A stretch of 53,243 nucleotides of DNA from Erythrobacter sp. (lineage in GTDB: Bacteria; Pseudomonadota; Alphaproteobacteria; Sphingomonadales; Sphingomonadaceae): contig NZ_JAMNXL010000005.1 of assembly GCF_023653175.1 (NCBI RefSeq), positions 1 through 53,243 of the forward strand, read 5' to 3'. Within the stretch, counting starts at the first letter, position 1, and every line of letters begins with the position of its first letter. Under the pieces are notes generated by a model. The model did no database searches. It was given only the letters and a program-made list of their open reading frames with translations, and was not told the origin of the DNA. Positions 9,130 to 20,599 of the stretch are shown here, one piece after another. Made by a program: the position numbers and the translations under genes.

Positions 9130-9979
9130 GCGCGGTCGCTAGCAGATCGACTCCGCATGGCTCCACCGCAAAGGTTGAACCCGAAGGGCATTCGGCCGGT
9201 TCGCCATCGATGAGACACGCCAGCGCCCCCCCATCCGCGCTCTCCAGCGTGATCGCCTCGGCCAGCCCGAGCTTGTCGTGCGGCCCCTCGCGGAACCGGT
9301 GGCGCAGTGTCGCCCAGGCCTGCGCGGTGTAATCGAGCGCTGCATCGGCGTAATAGCCGAGGATCTGCACCCCGTGCTCGCCGGGGGTGAGCTCGACCAG
9401 CGGGTAGCCCCCCTCGCGGCTCGCGCGGCGATCGGCGACGAGGACGCCGGGGGCGCTGGCGGACTCGCGCAGCGCGGCGATGGCCTCTTTGGCGACTTCG
9501 GCAATTGCCCCGCTGCGCATCGATTCGCGCACGCGGTTCCAGGATGTGCCGGGGCCGACCAGCAGCCCGGCGAGCGCGACCCCTGCGGCACAGCGCACAC
9601 AGGCGGGCCGACGGGCCAGCGCGCCGCCGCCGGCGACGATGTCGAGGATCGCCCCCAGATCGGTGGTGCGGTGGAGGCGCAGGGGCAGAAGGTTCATCGT
9701 CCCGCCCGGCAGCACCAGCACCTTGCCGCCCCAGCCCGACAGATGGCTCACCAGAGCATTGATCGTGCCGTCTCCGGTATAGACCGCGACCAGCCCCACC
9801 CCTGCCGCATCGAGCGCGGCCGGATCGGGCAGGGAATCGTCGGGGAAGGCGATCACCCGTGCAACGTCGAACCCGCGCGTCTCGAGCGCGGCGGTGACGG
9901 TTTCGGCGGAGTTGACGTCATTGCTTCCGCTCGCCGGGTTAACGACGAGCCAGCAGGGGGTGCGCGCGGGTTGAGGCAT
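9119..9979 (-). CDS. Diacylglycerol/sphingolipid kinase-family protein
   Basis: A 286-residue protein of the DAGK catalytic-domain family. LVVNPASGSNDVN near residue 10 is the first conserved block and YTGDGTINALVSHL the second (GDGT nucleotide loop), followed by LPGGTMNLLPLRL. Members phosphorylate lipids such as diacylglycerol or sphingoid bases; Sphingomonadales contain sphingolipids, but the substrate here is not determined. The start at 9979 has a strong AAGGAGA; the longer frame upstream lacks one. It is followed by the overlapping phosphoesterase gene. Confidence 0.85.
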   Translation of the reverse strand: MPQPARTPCWLVVNPASGSNDVNSAETVTAALETRGFDVARVIAFPDDSLPDPAALDAAGVGLVAVYTGDGTINALVSHLSGWGGKVLVLPGGTMNLLPLRLHRTTDLGAILDIVAGGGALARRPACVRCAAGVALAGLLVGPGTSWNRVRESMRSGAIAEVAKEAIAALRESASAPGVLVADRRASREGGYPLVELTPGEHGVQILGYYADAALDYTAQAWATLRHRFREGPHDKLGLAEAITLESADGGALACLIDGEPAECPSGSTFAVEPCGVDLLATAHDI

Positions 9980-10008
9980 GGGTATCTCTCCTTGTCGCGC
10001 GACGCGCT

Positions 10009-10281
10009 CTAAAGTCGCCCGTTCAGGATGAGCCATGCCGCTCCGGCATTGACTGCGGAGTAGACCGCGTAGGCCCAGGCGAAGCCCGGCCAGCCCTTCA
10101 CCGACAGCAGCAGCGCGAAGAACAGCACCGCGAACTCGCTGAGCATCGCGGCGCGGCGGCCGAAGGTCTGGCTCGCCGCGGGGAGGCGCGCAAACAGCGG
10201 GTGCCCGCGCGCGAAAACGGCGCCGAAGATCGCGAAATTGGCGATTCCCAGCAGGAAGATGATCGCGGTGGCGGACGACAT
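10009..10281 (-). CDS. Small three-helix membrane protein, unknown function
   Basis: A 90-residue hydrophobic protein with three membrane helices (residues ~5-22, ~46-62 and ~66-85). No family recognised with a known role. It lies upstream of the lipid-kinase/phosphoesterase pair on the same strand (29-nt gap) and may be part of that transcript. A possible 34-codon leader ORF precedes it by 2 nt. Confidence 0.65.
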   Translation of the reverse strand: MSSATAIIFLLGIANFAIFGAVFARGHPLFARLPAASQTFGRRAAMLSEFAVLFFALLLSVKGWPGFAWAYAVYSAVNAGAAWLILNGRL

Positions 10282-10283
10282 GG

Positions 10284-10388
10284 TCAGTGCCTGCCCTGCC
10301 GGGGTGAAGGCGTTTTCATCGCATCAGGAAGGGGCGGGCCGCTTTTGGCCCACCGCCACGTCAATCGTCGGTCACTAGGCTTCAGCAT
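10284..10388 (-). CDS. Possible 34-codon small ORF or leader peptide
   Basis: ATG at 10388 has an unusually strong ribosome-binding site (GAGGAGGGA, 3-4 nt away) and runs 34 codons to a TGA 2 nt before the downstream membrane-protein gene. The peptide starts MLKPSDRRLTWRWAKSG and is basic, with no membrane segment. It is the best candidate in the 407-nt interval 10282-10688; I see nothing else coding there. Coding status is unproven. Confidence 0.3.
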   Translation of the reverse strand: MLKPSDRRLTWRWAKSGPPLPDAMKTPSPRQGRH

Positions 10389-10688
10389 GGCTCCCTCCTC
10401 TTTCCTCGTGCTGGGCCAAAACCGACTCCGTGCAAATGCCTTCACCCCGGAAGGGCAGGCTCTCTGATTATGGGGGCACGCCGGTCGATTGGAAACCGCC
10501 ATTTGTCGCCCGTTTCGCGCCATTGGTCATGTCGCTGCCGCGCCGGTCGAGCGACTGACCGGGGTTGATCGACATCGCCGTGCGACTCGCACCGGGGGGG
10601 CGTATCAAGGGTTCAGCAGGAAGCCTGGCACCCCCCGGATCGGACCCCCGCCCGATCTCAGGCCCCTGTGGAGATGGAGGATAACCCG

Positions 10689-11027
10689 ATGAATACCCTT
10701 GCGAAAATGTTCACCCATACGCTTGCCGCAGCCGGCCTTTCGGCGGCGCTCGTCGCCCCGGCCTTCGCCGGCAACCCGTTCGAAGACAATGCCGCGCCCC
10801 GCACCGCCGAGGTCCGCGTTTCCGATCTCGACCTCGCCACCGAAGCCGGCCAGCGCAAGCTCGACAGGCGCGTCGAAATCGCGGTCCGTCAGGTCTGCCG
10901 CGCAGTCAGCAACAAGACCGGCACGCGGATCATGGATCAGAGCGTCCAGGAGTGCAAAGCCAACGCTCGCGCCGAAGCCAAGCAGAAGGTCGCTGCCCTG
11001 ATGGATCGCGCCCAACGCGGCGGTTGA
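10689..11027 (+). CDS. UrcA-family secreted protein
   Basis: A 112-residue protein with a signal peptide (MNTLAKMFTHTLAAAGLSA ... PAFA, cleavage near residue 27). The mature part matches the UrcA family of Caulobacterales and Sphingomonadales: VRVSDLDLATEAGQRKLDRR, then VCRAV and C-terminal QECKANARA with a cysteine pair likely disulfide-bonded. The function of UrcA proteins is unknown. Start chosen at 10689 because GGAGG lies 8 nt upstream. A strong terminator follows. Confidence 0.82.
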   Translation: MNTLAKMFTHTLAAAGLSAALVAPAFAGNPFEDNAAPRTAEVRVSDLDLATEAGQRKLDRRVEIAVRQVCRAVSNKTGTRIMDQSVQECKANARAEAKQKVAALMDRAQRGG

Positions 11028-11085
11028 TCCGATCCGGAGCCCCCGCCCCAGCATTGCCCCGCGCACCCCGGCGCGCGAGCGGCAT

Positions 11086-11128
11086 ACGGCCCGAACCCTC
11101 ACAGTCCCTGGGGTTCGGGCCGTTTTTT
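11086..11128 (+). terminator. Intrinsic terminator of the UrcA gene
   Basis: ACGGCCCGAACCC (11086-11098) pairs with GGGTTCGGGCCGT (11111-11123) around a 12-nt loop, followed by a run of T. Confidence 0.88.
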
Positions 11129-11183
11129 CTGGCGGTTTCGCTGAGGCGAAACGCAGACCGAAGGTGGCACGCAAACAAGGACT

Positions 11184-11939
11184 CTACCTTCCGGCCATCG
11201 CCTTGACGCGGGCGAGATAGGTCCGTCCGATCCGCAGCGCCTCGCCGTTGACCAGCTCGGCCGACCACACCCCGAGGCCATCGTGCCGCAGCCCGCGGAT
11301 ATGGTCGCGGCGCAGGATCGTCGAGCGGTGGATGCGGATGAACTGTTCGGGATCGAGCCGCTCTTCCAGCCCCGCGATCGTCTGCAGCAGCAGGTAGGAG
11401 CGCGCATTCTCCGCGGCTCCGACATGGAGGCGCACATAGTCGCGCTCGGCGTCGATCTGGTGGACCTCGCTCACCGCGATCCGCAGCAGCTCCGAACGAT
11501 GCGGCACCCACAGCTCGTCGAGATAGCGCCCCGCCTTCTGGCGGCGCTGGCCGCGGCGGGCGACGGCGCGCTCGATCGCACGCTCTAGCCGGTCGGCCGA
11601 GACGGGCTTCAGGACATAGTCGACCGCTTCAAGATCAAAGGCCTCGACCGCGAAATGGTCATGCGCCGTTACAAAGATCACCACCGGTGCCTGCGGCTGC
11701 GCGGCGAAGTGGCGCGCCACCCCGAGTCCGTCGAGTTCGGGCATGGTCATGTCGAGCAGCACGAGATCGGGCTCGAGCTTTTCGGCGAGGCGCAGCGCGG
11801 CGGCGCCGTCGCTCGCGGTGCCGACCACTCGCACCGCGGGAATCTCGGCGCAGATCACCTGCACGCGTTCGACCGCGAGCGGTTCGTCATCGACAATCAG
11901 GGTTCTGAGGGCGGTCTCTTCGGTTTCGGTCTCAGGCAT
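11184..11939 (-). CDS. LytTR-type response regulator
   Basis: A 251-residue two-component regulator. The receiver domain (residues ~11-125) has the acidic pair at 17-18, phospho-acceptor Asp63 in LVLLDMTMPELDG, and the lysine in YVLKPVS. The C-terminal half is a LytTR DNA-binding domain, with the diagnostic IHRSTILRRDHI block near residue 208 and RTYLARVK at the end. It overlaps the upstream sensor kinase gene by 8 nt, so the kinase is its partner. The regulon is not evident. Confidence 0.93.
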   Translation of the reverse strand: MPETETEETALRTLIVDDEPLAVERVQVICAEIPAVRVVGTASDGAAALRLAEKLEPDLVLLDMTMPELDGLGVARHFAAQPQAPVVIFVTAHDHFAVEAFDLEAVDYVLKPVSADRLERAIERAVARRGQRRQKAGRYLDELWVPHRSELLRIAVSEVHQIDAERDYVRLHVGAAENARSYLLLQTIAGLEERLDPEQFIRIHRSTILRRDHIRGLRHDGLGVWSAELVNGEALRIGRTYLARVKAMAGR

Positions 11940-13224
11940 GGCGGTTGCTCTCGCGGTGATTGGTCTCGCGGTTCATGGGCCTCGACAGGGGGATGCGGAT
12001 TTCGGTGCAATAGCCGCCCGGCACGGGGGTGGAGGAAAAGCCGATGTCCGGGCCGAAGCGCGCCTCCAGCCGGTCGCGGACATTGGCCAGCCCGATGCCG
12101 AAGCCGTGGGTGGTGCCCTGCGGCACGCCCGGGCCGTCATCGCCGACGGTGATCACCAGCCGGTCGAATTCCTCGCGCGCGGCCACGGTGATCGTCACCG
12201 GGCGCGACACGGGGGAGACCGCATATTTCACCGAATTCTCGACCAGCGGTTGCAGGATCATCCCCGGCACGCGGCATTCCTCGAGATCGGCGGGCAGGTC
12301 GAACCGCGTCACCAGCCGGGTCGGAAAGCGCACCGCCTCGATATCGAGATAGAGCTTCTGGAGATCGAACTCGTCGCGCAAGGAGACATCGGCGGTCGGC
12401 TCGGTGGCGAGGCTGTGGCGGTAGAAGCGGCTGATCGTCTGGATCATCCGTTCGGCGCTGTCGGCCTTGCCGGTCATCACCAGCGCGGAAAGCGAATTCA
12501 GCGTGTTGAACAGGAAATGCGGGTTCACCTGATAACGAAGGCTGCGCAATTCGGCGGCCTTGGCGGCGGAGCGGAACTGCTCCTCACGGGCTTGCGCGCT
12601 GCGCGCCTGCACCCCCGCGAGCAGCGCGAAATAGGTCGAGGCCCAGGCCAGCAGCAGGAAATAGCGGCCCAGCGCGACATCGAGGAGTTTGCGCCAGAAA
12701 TCGGAATAGCTTTCGGCAGGCGCAATCATCACCGCCTGCGAATCGACCACGTCGCCGTCTGCCGCCGGCGGCTGCCCGGCCGGGCTGACGCGGCGCACGG
12801 GGACGTCGACCAACAGGTTACCGCTTTCGTCGCGGCGCAGGTTGATGTTGTATTTCTTGGCGTAGAGCTGCTCCTGCGCCAGCTCCATGTCCTTGAAGAT
12901 CCACTGGTTGACCTGCCCGATGGCGAGCGCGATCGGAAAGGCCAGCGCGATCGCGGCGGAGATCTTGAGCCACAGCGCGCGCGAATCGAACAGCCGCAGC
13001 AGCAGCCACAGCACGATCGTCAGCGCGATGCCGAGCGCGGTGATCACCAGCCGTCGCCAGCCCAGTTCGAGCTGCAGGCTGAGATCGAGCACCAGGCTCG
13101 AACGGAAAGTGGTGAGCGCGAAATAGGTCGCCCACAGGACGACCATCGAGAACAGCACCGTGCGGAACGACACGGTGGCAGCGGGCTCGGCGGGGGCGGT
13201 ATCGCTCAACGGGTTTGTTGCCAT
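11932..13224 (-). CDS. LytS/AlgZ-type sensor histidine kinase
   Basis: A 430-residue inner-membrane sensor. It has two or three N-terminal helices (about residues 23-105), a ~70-residue region likely outside the membrane (VNQWIFKDMEL onward), another helix near 185-205, then a His_kinase domain with phospho-acceptor His236 in NPHFLFNTLNSLSALV. An HATPase domain follows, with PLVENSVKYA (N box) and GDDGPGVP (G1). The sensed signal is unknown. It is co-transcribed with the overlapping LytTR regulator. Confidence 0.92.
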   Translation of the reverse strand: MATNPLSDTAPAEPAATVSFRTVLFSMVVLWATYFALTTFRSSLVLDLSLQLELGWRRLVITALGIALTIVLWLLLRLFDSRALWLKISAAIALAFPIALAIGQVNQWIFKDMELAQEQLYAKKYNINLRRDESGNLLVDVPVRRVSPAGQPPAADGDVVDSQAVMIAPAESYSDFWRKLLDVALGRYFLLLAWASTYFALLAGVQARSAQAREEQFRSAAKAAELRSLRYQVNPHFLFNTLNSLSALVMTGKADSAERMIQTISRFYRHSLATEPTADVSLRDEFDLQKLYLDIEAVRFPTRLVTRFDLPADLEECRVPGMILQPLVENSVKYAVSPVSRPVTITVAAREEFDRLVITVGDDGPGVPQGTTHGFGIGLANVRDRLEARFGPDIGFSSTPVPGGYCTEIRIPLSRPMNRETNHRESNRHA

Positions 13225-13343
13225 TATGCCGACCAGCGATACCGCGCCCGCCCGTGTATGGCTACCGGGCAGGGCGCATGTCGTCGGGCGGAGACTCGCC
13301 TTGGTCGAATGATGAACAGCCGTTCAGGATCGATCAACAGCAC

Positions 13344-14759
13344 TTAATCCCTGGGCTTGATCATGTCCGAGGGCACGACCCAGGCCGCAAACTGCTCTTC
13401 GGTAAGCAGCCCGAGCGCCAGCGCCGACTCCTTCAGCGTCGTCCCTTCGGCATGGGCCTTCTTGGCGATCTTGGCCGCGTTGTCGTAGCCGATGTGCGGA
13501 TTGAGCGCGGTCACCAGCATCAGGCTCTCGTTGAGCAGCTGGGTGATGCGGGTGGTGTTGGCCTCGATGCCCACGACGCAATTGTCGGTGAAGGCGTGGG
13601 CGGCATCGCCGATCAGTTTCATCGATTGCAGCACGTTGTAGATGATCACCGGCTTGAAGACGTTGAGCTCCAGATGCCCGTGCGATCCGGCGACCGTCAC
13701 GGTCATGTGGTTGCCCATCACCTGCGCGCAGACCAGCGTCATCGCCTCGCACTGGGTCGGGTTGACCTTGCCCGGCATGATCGAGGACCCCGGCTCGTTG
13801 GCGGGGAGGCTGAGTTCGCCGAGACCCGAACGCGGGCCCGAGCCCAGCAGGCGGATGTCGTTGGCGATCTTCATCAGGCTGACCGCGAGCACGTTCAGCG
13901 CGCCCGAGATCTCCACCATCGCATCATGCGCGGCGAGGGCCTCGAACTTGTTGGGGGCGGTGACGAAGGCGTGGCCAGTCTCGGCAGCGACTTCGGCGGC
14001 AAAGGCGGTGTCGAAGCCGACCTTGGCGTTGATCCCGGTGCCCACCGCCGTACCGCCCTGCGCCAGCTCGAGCACGCGCGGCAGCGCCGCCTCGACCCGG
14101 GCGATGCCGTATTCGACCTGCTTGGCGTAGCCCGAGAACTCCTGCCCCAGCGTCATCGGAGTCGCGTCCTGCAGGTGTGTGCGGCCGATCTTGACGATGT
14201 CGGCGAATTCCTGCGCCTTGGCGTCGAGCGCGCCGTGGAGCTTTGTCAGCGCCGGAATCAGGTGATCCATCGCCTCGACCGCGGCGGCGATGTGCATCGC
14301 GGTCGGGAAGGTGTCGTTCGACGACTGGCCCATGTTGCAGTGGTCGTTGGGGTGGACCGGGGTCTTGCCGCCCTTCTGGCCGGTGAGGATCTCGTTCGCG
14401 CGGCTCGCGATCACCTCGTTGGCGTTCATGTTCGACTGGGTGCCGGAGCCGGTCTGCCACACCACCAGCGGGAACTGGTCGGCGAGCGTCCCGTCGATCA
14501 CCTCGCGCGCGGCCTGAACGATCGCCTCGCCGATCCCTGCATCGAGCACGCCCAGCTTCATGTTCGCGCGCGCCGCCGAAAGCTTCTGCACGCCCAGCGC
14601 GCGAACGAGGGCGGGGGGCATGGTCTCGCCGCCGATCGGGAAATTGACGATCGAGCGCTGCGTCTGCGCGCCCCAGTGCATCTTGGCCGGAACCGCCACT
14701 TCGCCCAGCGAATCGGTCTCGATCCGCACGTCACCGCCGTTTGTCGCCATGTCACTCAT
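13344..14759 (-). CDS. fumC: Fumarate hydratase, class II
   Basis: TCA-cycle enzyme interconverting fumarate and malate, oxygen-stable and iron-free. About 471 residues; conserved parts include HWGAQTQRS near the N-terminus, [37 protein letters not shown] and the catalytic signature [16 protein letters not shown]. Start is uncertain: ATG at 14759 is used because GAGGG lies 9 nt upstream, while ATG 14768 sits directly on that sequence. Transcribed away from the PCMT-tolC group. Confidence 0.94.
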   Translation of the reverse strand: MSDMATNGGDVRIETDSLGEVAVPAKMHWGAQTQRSIVNFPIGGETMPPALVRALGVQKLSAARANMKLGVLDAGIGEAIVQAAREVIDGTLADQFPLVVWQTGSGTQSNMNANEVIASRANEILTGQKGGKTPVHPNDHCNMGQSSNDTFPTAMHIAAAVEAMDHLIPALTKLHGALDAKAQEFADIVKIGRTHLQDATPMTLGQEFSGYAKQVEYGIARVEAALPRVLELAQGGTAVGTGINAKVGFDTAFAAEVAAETGHAFVTAPNKFEALAAHDAMVEISGALNVLAVSLMKIANDIRLLGSGPRSGLGELSLPANEPGSSIMPGKVNPTQCEAMTLVCAQVMGNHMTVTVAGSHGHLELNVFKPVIIYNVLQSMKLIGDAAHAFTDNCVVGIEANTTRITQLLNESLMLVTALNPHIGYDNAAKIAKKAHAEGTTLKESALALGLLTEEQFAAWVVPSDMIKPRD

Positions 14760-14920
14760 CGAAGCCATCCCTCACTAAGTCGAATTGCGCCCCACTGGGT
14801 TTCGCGCTCCCCTAAGCACCAGCGCGCGGTTTGGTCAAAGGCGTAAAACGCGAGGTCTTGGCAGCCGTGCATGACAGGCAAAAGCCTTGGAAGCGCGCGG
14901 CGGCACGTTTAAGGAGAGGG

Positions 14921-14948
14921 TTGACCAGCTGTATTGCAGCACTAATAC
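14921..14948 (+). promoter_or_regulatory. Probable promoter of the PCMT-tolC operon
   Basis: TTGACC (14921-14926) and TAATAC (14943-14948) are separated by 16 nt and stand out from the GC-rich background. Transcription would start ~10 nt before the ATG at 14965, giving a very short leader. Confidence 0.5.
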
Positions 14949-14964
14949 AGTAACCCGAGAAACG

Positions 14965-15582
14965 ATGAGCACCATGACCACGACACAGAACCCGGTTGGC
15001 CCGGCCGACACGAAAACCGCCCGACGCGCGATGATCGACAGCCAGCTGCGCACCAGCGGGGTGAACGAGGAATATGTGCTCGCCCGGATGCTCGCCGTCC
15101 CGCGCGAGGATTTCCTGCCCGCTCAGAAGGCCGCGCAGGCCTATACCGACCGGGCGGTAATGCTGGGTGAGGGCGGGCATCTCGCCGCCCCGCTGTTCTA
15201 CGGCAAGCTGCTGCTCGAAGCCGCGCCCACCCCCGAAGCGCGCGTGCTGGTGGTGAGCGGCGGCACCGGATACCTCGCCGCGCTGATCGCCCCGCTGGCA
15301 GGCACCGTCACCGAAGTGACCGCCGCCGAAGCCGCAGGCCTGCAAGGCGCGGGCGAATATGACCTCATCGTCATCGACGGCGCGATCGAGCAGCTGCCCG
15401 AGGGGCTCGCCGCCGCGCTGGCGGATAACGGCCGGATCGTCACTGGCCTCGTGCTGCGGCAGGTCACCCGCCTCGCCAGCGGCCGCCGGGTCGCCGGCAG
15501 CGTGACCCTTCAGCCGCTCGAGGATCTCGGCATCCCCGTTCTGCCCGCTTTCGCCGCGCCCAAGCGCTGGACCTTCGCGTGA
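14965..15582 (+). CDS. Protein-L-isoaspartate O-methyltransferase-like protein, shortened
   Basis: A 205-residue member of the PCMT family by its N-terminal half (ARRAMIDSQLRTSGVNEEYV, then VPREDFLP and YTDRAVMLG). The SAM-binding block is altered: VLVVSGGTGYLAALIAPLAG instead of the usual EIGTGSGY form, and the roughly 50 residues normally between motif I and YDLIVIDGAIEQLP are largely missing. It may have lost repair methyltransferase activity. It directly precedes tolC, whose GTG start overlaps its stop codon (GTGA). Confidence 0.75.
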   Translation: MSTMTTTQNPVGPADTKTARRAMIDSQLRTSGVNEEYVLARMLAVPREDFLPAQKAAQAYTDRAVMLGEGGHLAAPLFYGKLLLEAAPTPEARVLVVSGGTGYLAALIAPLAGTVTEVTAAEAAGLQGAGEYDLIVIDGAIEQLPEGLAAALADNGRIVTGLVLRQVTRLASGRRVAGSVTLQPLEDLGIPVLPAFAAPKRWTFA

Positions 15583-17054
15583 CGCGCCGCACGGTCGCAC
15601 TGCGCCTCGCAGGGGCAGCGAGCCTGCTGGCGCTTGCCGCCGCCGGCACCGCCGCGCATGCCGACGACCTTCGCGAAGCGCTCGCGGCTGCCTACAACAC
15701 CAACCCCACGCTCGAAGCCGCGCGGGACAACCAGCGCGCTACCGACGAGACCGTGACGATTGCCCGCGCATCGGGTCTACCCTCGGCGGACATCACCGCC
15801 ACCCACATCGAGTTCCTTCGCCAGTCGGCCAACTCCTTCACCGCGCCGGAGCGCAATCTCGGGGTGACGGCGGCCGTGCTGGTGCCGGTCTATTCGGGCG
15901 GCGCGGTGCGCAACAGCATCGCCGCGGCCAAGGAACGGGTCGAGGCGGGACAGGCCGATCTGCGCAACACCGAAAGCACGCTCTTCGCGCAGGTCGTCGC
16001 CGCCTATATGGACGTGCTGCGGACCGAGGCGCTGGTGGCACTGGCCACCAATAACGTCGCGGTGCTGCGCACCAATCTCGATGCGACCAGCGACCGCTTC
16101 CAGATCGGCGATCTTACCATCACCGACGTCGCCCAGTCGCGCTCGCGCCTCGCGGTCGCCGAGGGCGATCTGCAGAGCGCCGAAGCGAACCTCATCGCCG
16201 CGCGCGAGACCTATGTGCGGCTCGTCGGCCAGGCACCGGGCGAGCTCGAGGCGCCACCGCCGCTTTCCGGGCTGCCCGACACTGTCGGCGCGGCGATCGT
16301 CAGCGCGCTGGAGAACAATCCCAACCTCGAGGCCGCCAAGCTGCGCGCCGAAGCGGCAGGTTTCGACACCAAGGTCGCCGGGGCCGGGCGGCTCCCCACG
16401 GTCGGACTGTTTGTCAACGGCCAGTACAGCGATTTCTACGGTACCCTGGGCGGGCCGATCGCCGCCGAGTTCGCGCAGAGCGAAAAGACCGCCAATGCCG
16501 GCGTGCGCATCACGATCCCGTTGTTCCAGGGCGGCCTGCCCGCCGCGCGCCAGCGCCAGGCCGGTGCGCGCGAGAGCGCCGCGCTCGAGGACGTGATCGC
16601 CGCCGAACGCCAGATCATCGCCGAGACCCGCTCGACCTATTCGAACTGGCAGGCCGCCAACGCGATCATCCGCAGCGCGCAAGCCGCGGTCGAGGCCGCA
16701 GAACTCAGCCTTGAAGGCGTGCGCGCGGAAAACTCGATCGGAAACCGTCAGATCCTCGACGTGCTCAACGCCGAGCAGGAACTGGTCAGCGCCCGCGCCC
16801 AGTTGGTGACCGCGAGGCGCAACGCCTATGTCGCCGGATTCAATCTGCTCGCGCTGATGGGCAAGGCCGAAGCGCGCGATTTGAACCTCGATACCGGCGG
16901 GCCGCTTTACGATCCGCAGGTCAACGCTGACCGGGTCAGCAGCAAACTGAACGATTGGGACCGCGACCCGGAACCTGCTGCGAAATCGACCAGAACCGTT
17001 GACATTCCCCCCGCCACGGCGACAATCGGCCCGCAATTGCTTCCCGGCGAATAA
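15579..17054 (+). CDS. tolC: TolC-family outer-membrane efflux channel
   Basis: A 491-residue outer-membrane exit duct for type I secretion or RND efflux. It has a signal peptide ending TAAHA near residue 27, then two OEP repeats, each starting with the pattern LREALAAAYNTNPTLEAAR and IVSALENNPNLEAAKL. Coiled-coil helices rich in Ala, Gln and Glu are visible, e.g. LDVLNAEQELVSARAQL. GTG start (15579) overlaps the PCMT-like gene by 4 nt. The partner pump is not in the window. Confidence 0.9.
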   Translation: MTRRTVALRLAGAASLLALAAAGTAAHADDLREALAAAYNTNPTLEAARDNQRATDETVTIARASGLPSADITATHIEFLRQSANSFTAPERNLGVTAAVLVPVYSGGAVRNSIAAAKERVEAGQADLRNTESTLFAQVVAAYMDVLRTEALVALATNNVAVLRTNLDATSDRFQIGDLTITDVAQSRSRLAVAEGDLQSAEANLIAARETYVRLVGQAPGELEAPPPLSGLPDTVGAAIVSALENNPNLEAAKLRAEAAGFDTKVAGAGRLPTVGLFVNGQYSDFYGTLGGPIAAEFAQSEKTANAGVRITIPLFQGGLPAARQRQAGARESAALEDVIAAERQIIAETRSTYSNWQAANAIIRSAQAAVEAAELSLEGVRAENSIGNRQILDVLNAEQELVSARAQLVTARRNAYVAGFNLLALMGKAEARDLNLDTGGPLYDPQVNADRVSSKLNDWDRDPEPAAKSTRTVDIPPATATIGPQLLPGE

Positions 17055-17102
17055 ATCCGGTCTCGATTCGGGACAGGGCGGGCGGCTGACACGGGGCAGG
17101 GC

Positions 17103-17627
17103 ATGGCTCAGGAAAACGAAGCATCGGTCGAGGAAATCCTCGAATCGATCAAGAAAGTGATCGCCCGCGACAACCGCGTCGGCGCGCTCGAGGCGCGGCG
17201 GCGGCGGATGCTCGTTTCGGAAGACGATTCGGCCCAGCCCGCCCCGCTCGCCCGCACCCACAAGGTGCGCGATGCCGAGGAAGTGCTCGATCTCGCCGAA
17301 ATGGAGATGTCCTCCCACGAGCATGGCCAAGGCCCTGCCCAGAGCCCTGCCCAGAGCCCTGCCATGCCGATGGCAACGCCGGAGGAAACCCCGCTGATCG
17401 CCGATCAGGTGCGTGATGCGATGCAGGAAAACCTCGCCGCGCTCGCCATGCTGGCCGAGCCGCCCGCTCGCCCGCAGATCGTGCGTTCGGGCGAGACCTC
17501 GCTCGAAGGCCTGACCCGCGAGCTGCTGCGCCCGATGCTGGCCGAATGGCTCGAGGCGAACCTTCCCGCAATGGTCGAAGGCCTGGTGCAGGCGGAAATC
17601 GCCCGGATCGTCGGCAAGCGCCGCTGA
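17103..17627 (+). CDS. popZ: PopZ-like polar organizing protein (DUF2497)
   Basis: A 174-residue protein with the three-part layout of PopZ. The N-terminal helix EASVEEILESIKKVIARD binds partners, a Pro/Gln/acidic disordered middle (residues ~45-115) follows, and the C-terminal oligomerisation helices are LTRELLRPMLAEWLEANLPAMV and VQAEIARIV. In Caulobacter, PopZ forms a polar matrix that anchors ParB-parS, so it fits with the parABS cluster in this window. It starts 48 nt after tolC. The linker carries a short tandem repeat. Confidence 0.85.
   Translation: MAQENEASVEEILESIKKVIARDNRVGALEARRRRMLVSEDDSAQPAPLARTHKVRDAEEVLDLAEMEMSSHEHGQGPAQSPAQSPAMPMATPEETPLIADQVRDAMQENLAALAMLAEPPARPQIVRSGETSLEGLTRELLRPMLAEWLEANLPAMVEGLVQAEIARIVGKRR
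17332..17363 (+). repeat. 12-bp tandem repeat inside popZ linker
   Basis: GCCCTGCCCAGA occurs 2.7 times in tandem, encoding repeated SPAQ-type residues in the disordered linker. The period is a multiple of three, so copy-number change would keep the frame. Confidence 0.8.
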
Positions 17628-17679
17628 GGGTAACCGCGGGGCTAGCGCAGGGGGCGCGGGAGGTCTAACGCCTCCGGCC

Positions 17680-19880
<2,201 letters not shown>

Positions 19881-19884
<4 letters not shown>

Positions 19885-20291
19885 GCCGCAAGGAACTCGA
19901 ATCCGCGCGGCATTCGCTCGCCAAGCATTTCGGCGATCCCGAGCAAGGCACCGCGATCACGCGCCACATCATGCTGTGCGCGCTGTCGGAGAAGCAGAAA
20001 TGCTGCTCGCGCGAGGCGGGGGATGAGGCGTGGGGCTTCCTCAAGTCGCGATTGAAGGAGCTCGGGCTGGTCGGGCCGGTGCGCAATGACGACAGCAAGC
20101 GGGGCAAGGGCGGCGGGGTGCAGCGCACCAAGGCCGATTGCCTGCAGATCTGCGCCGCGGGCCCGGTCGCCGTCGTGTGGCCGGACGGCGTGTGGTACCA
20201 CTCGTGCAGCCCCGAGGTGCTCGAGCGGATCATCAAGGAGCATCTGATGGAGGGCCGCCCGGTGGAGGATTACCGGCTCAATCCGGCCTAG
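19881..20291 (+). CDS. Thioredoxin-like (2Fe-2S) ferredoxin domain protein
   Basis: A 136-residue protein of the thioredoxin-like [2Fe-2S] family. The four likely cluster ligands lie in IMLCAL/KQKCC near residues 32-45 and in KADCLQIC near residues 90-95. The ending [31 protein letters not shown] is typical. GTG start (19881) overlaps the peptidase stop by 4 nt; earlier codons in this frame are a shadow of the peptidase. Its TAG shares a CTAG with the stop of the convergent next gene. Confidence 0.85.
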
Positions 20292-20599
20292 TCCTCCTTC
20301 GGGCTCCAGAGCTCGTCCTTGCTCGGCATGTGGTTGTCGACCGATTCGTCGTGGCCGGTGCCGTTGGACAGGAACACCAGCCCCATCAATCCTCCGCCGA
20401 GCAGCATCGTGAGGCTGATCCCCAGCGCCACCGCGATGTAGAAATGCACCGAAATCATGCCGTTATAGGCAAACAGCAAGCCCATCGCCAATGCGACCGT
20501 CAGCACGGTCGCGGCGAGCAGCCATTTCATGATCTGACGGTAGCGCGCCCAGGCGTGGGCGGCGTTCACAGGATCGTCGAGCGGGGACTTGCGGGTCAT
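20288..20599 (-). CDS. Two-pass membrane protein, unknown function
   Basis: A 103-residue protein with two membrane helices (residues ~27-45 and ~51-78), a basic N-terminus ([20 protein letters not shown]) and an acidic tail. I do not recognise a named function. ATG at 20599 has GGGGAG directly before it, which is closer than ideal; an ATG at 20629 is the alternative. Its stop codon shares 4 nt (CTAG) with the convergent ferredoxin gene. Confidence 0.65.
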   Translation of the reverse strand: MTRKSPLDDPVNAAHAWARYRQIMKWLLAATVLTVALAMGLLFAYNGMISVHFYIAVALGISLTMLLGGGLMGLVFLSNGTGHDESVDNHMPSKDELWSPKED

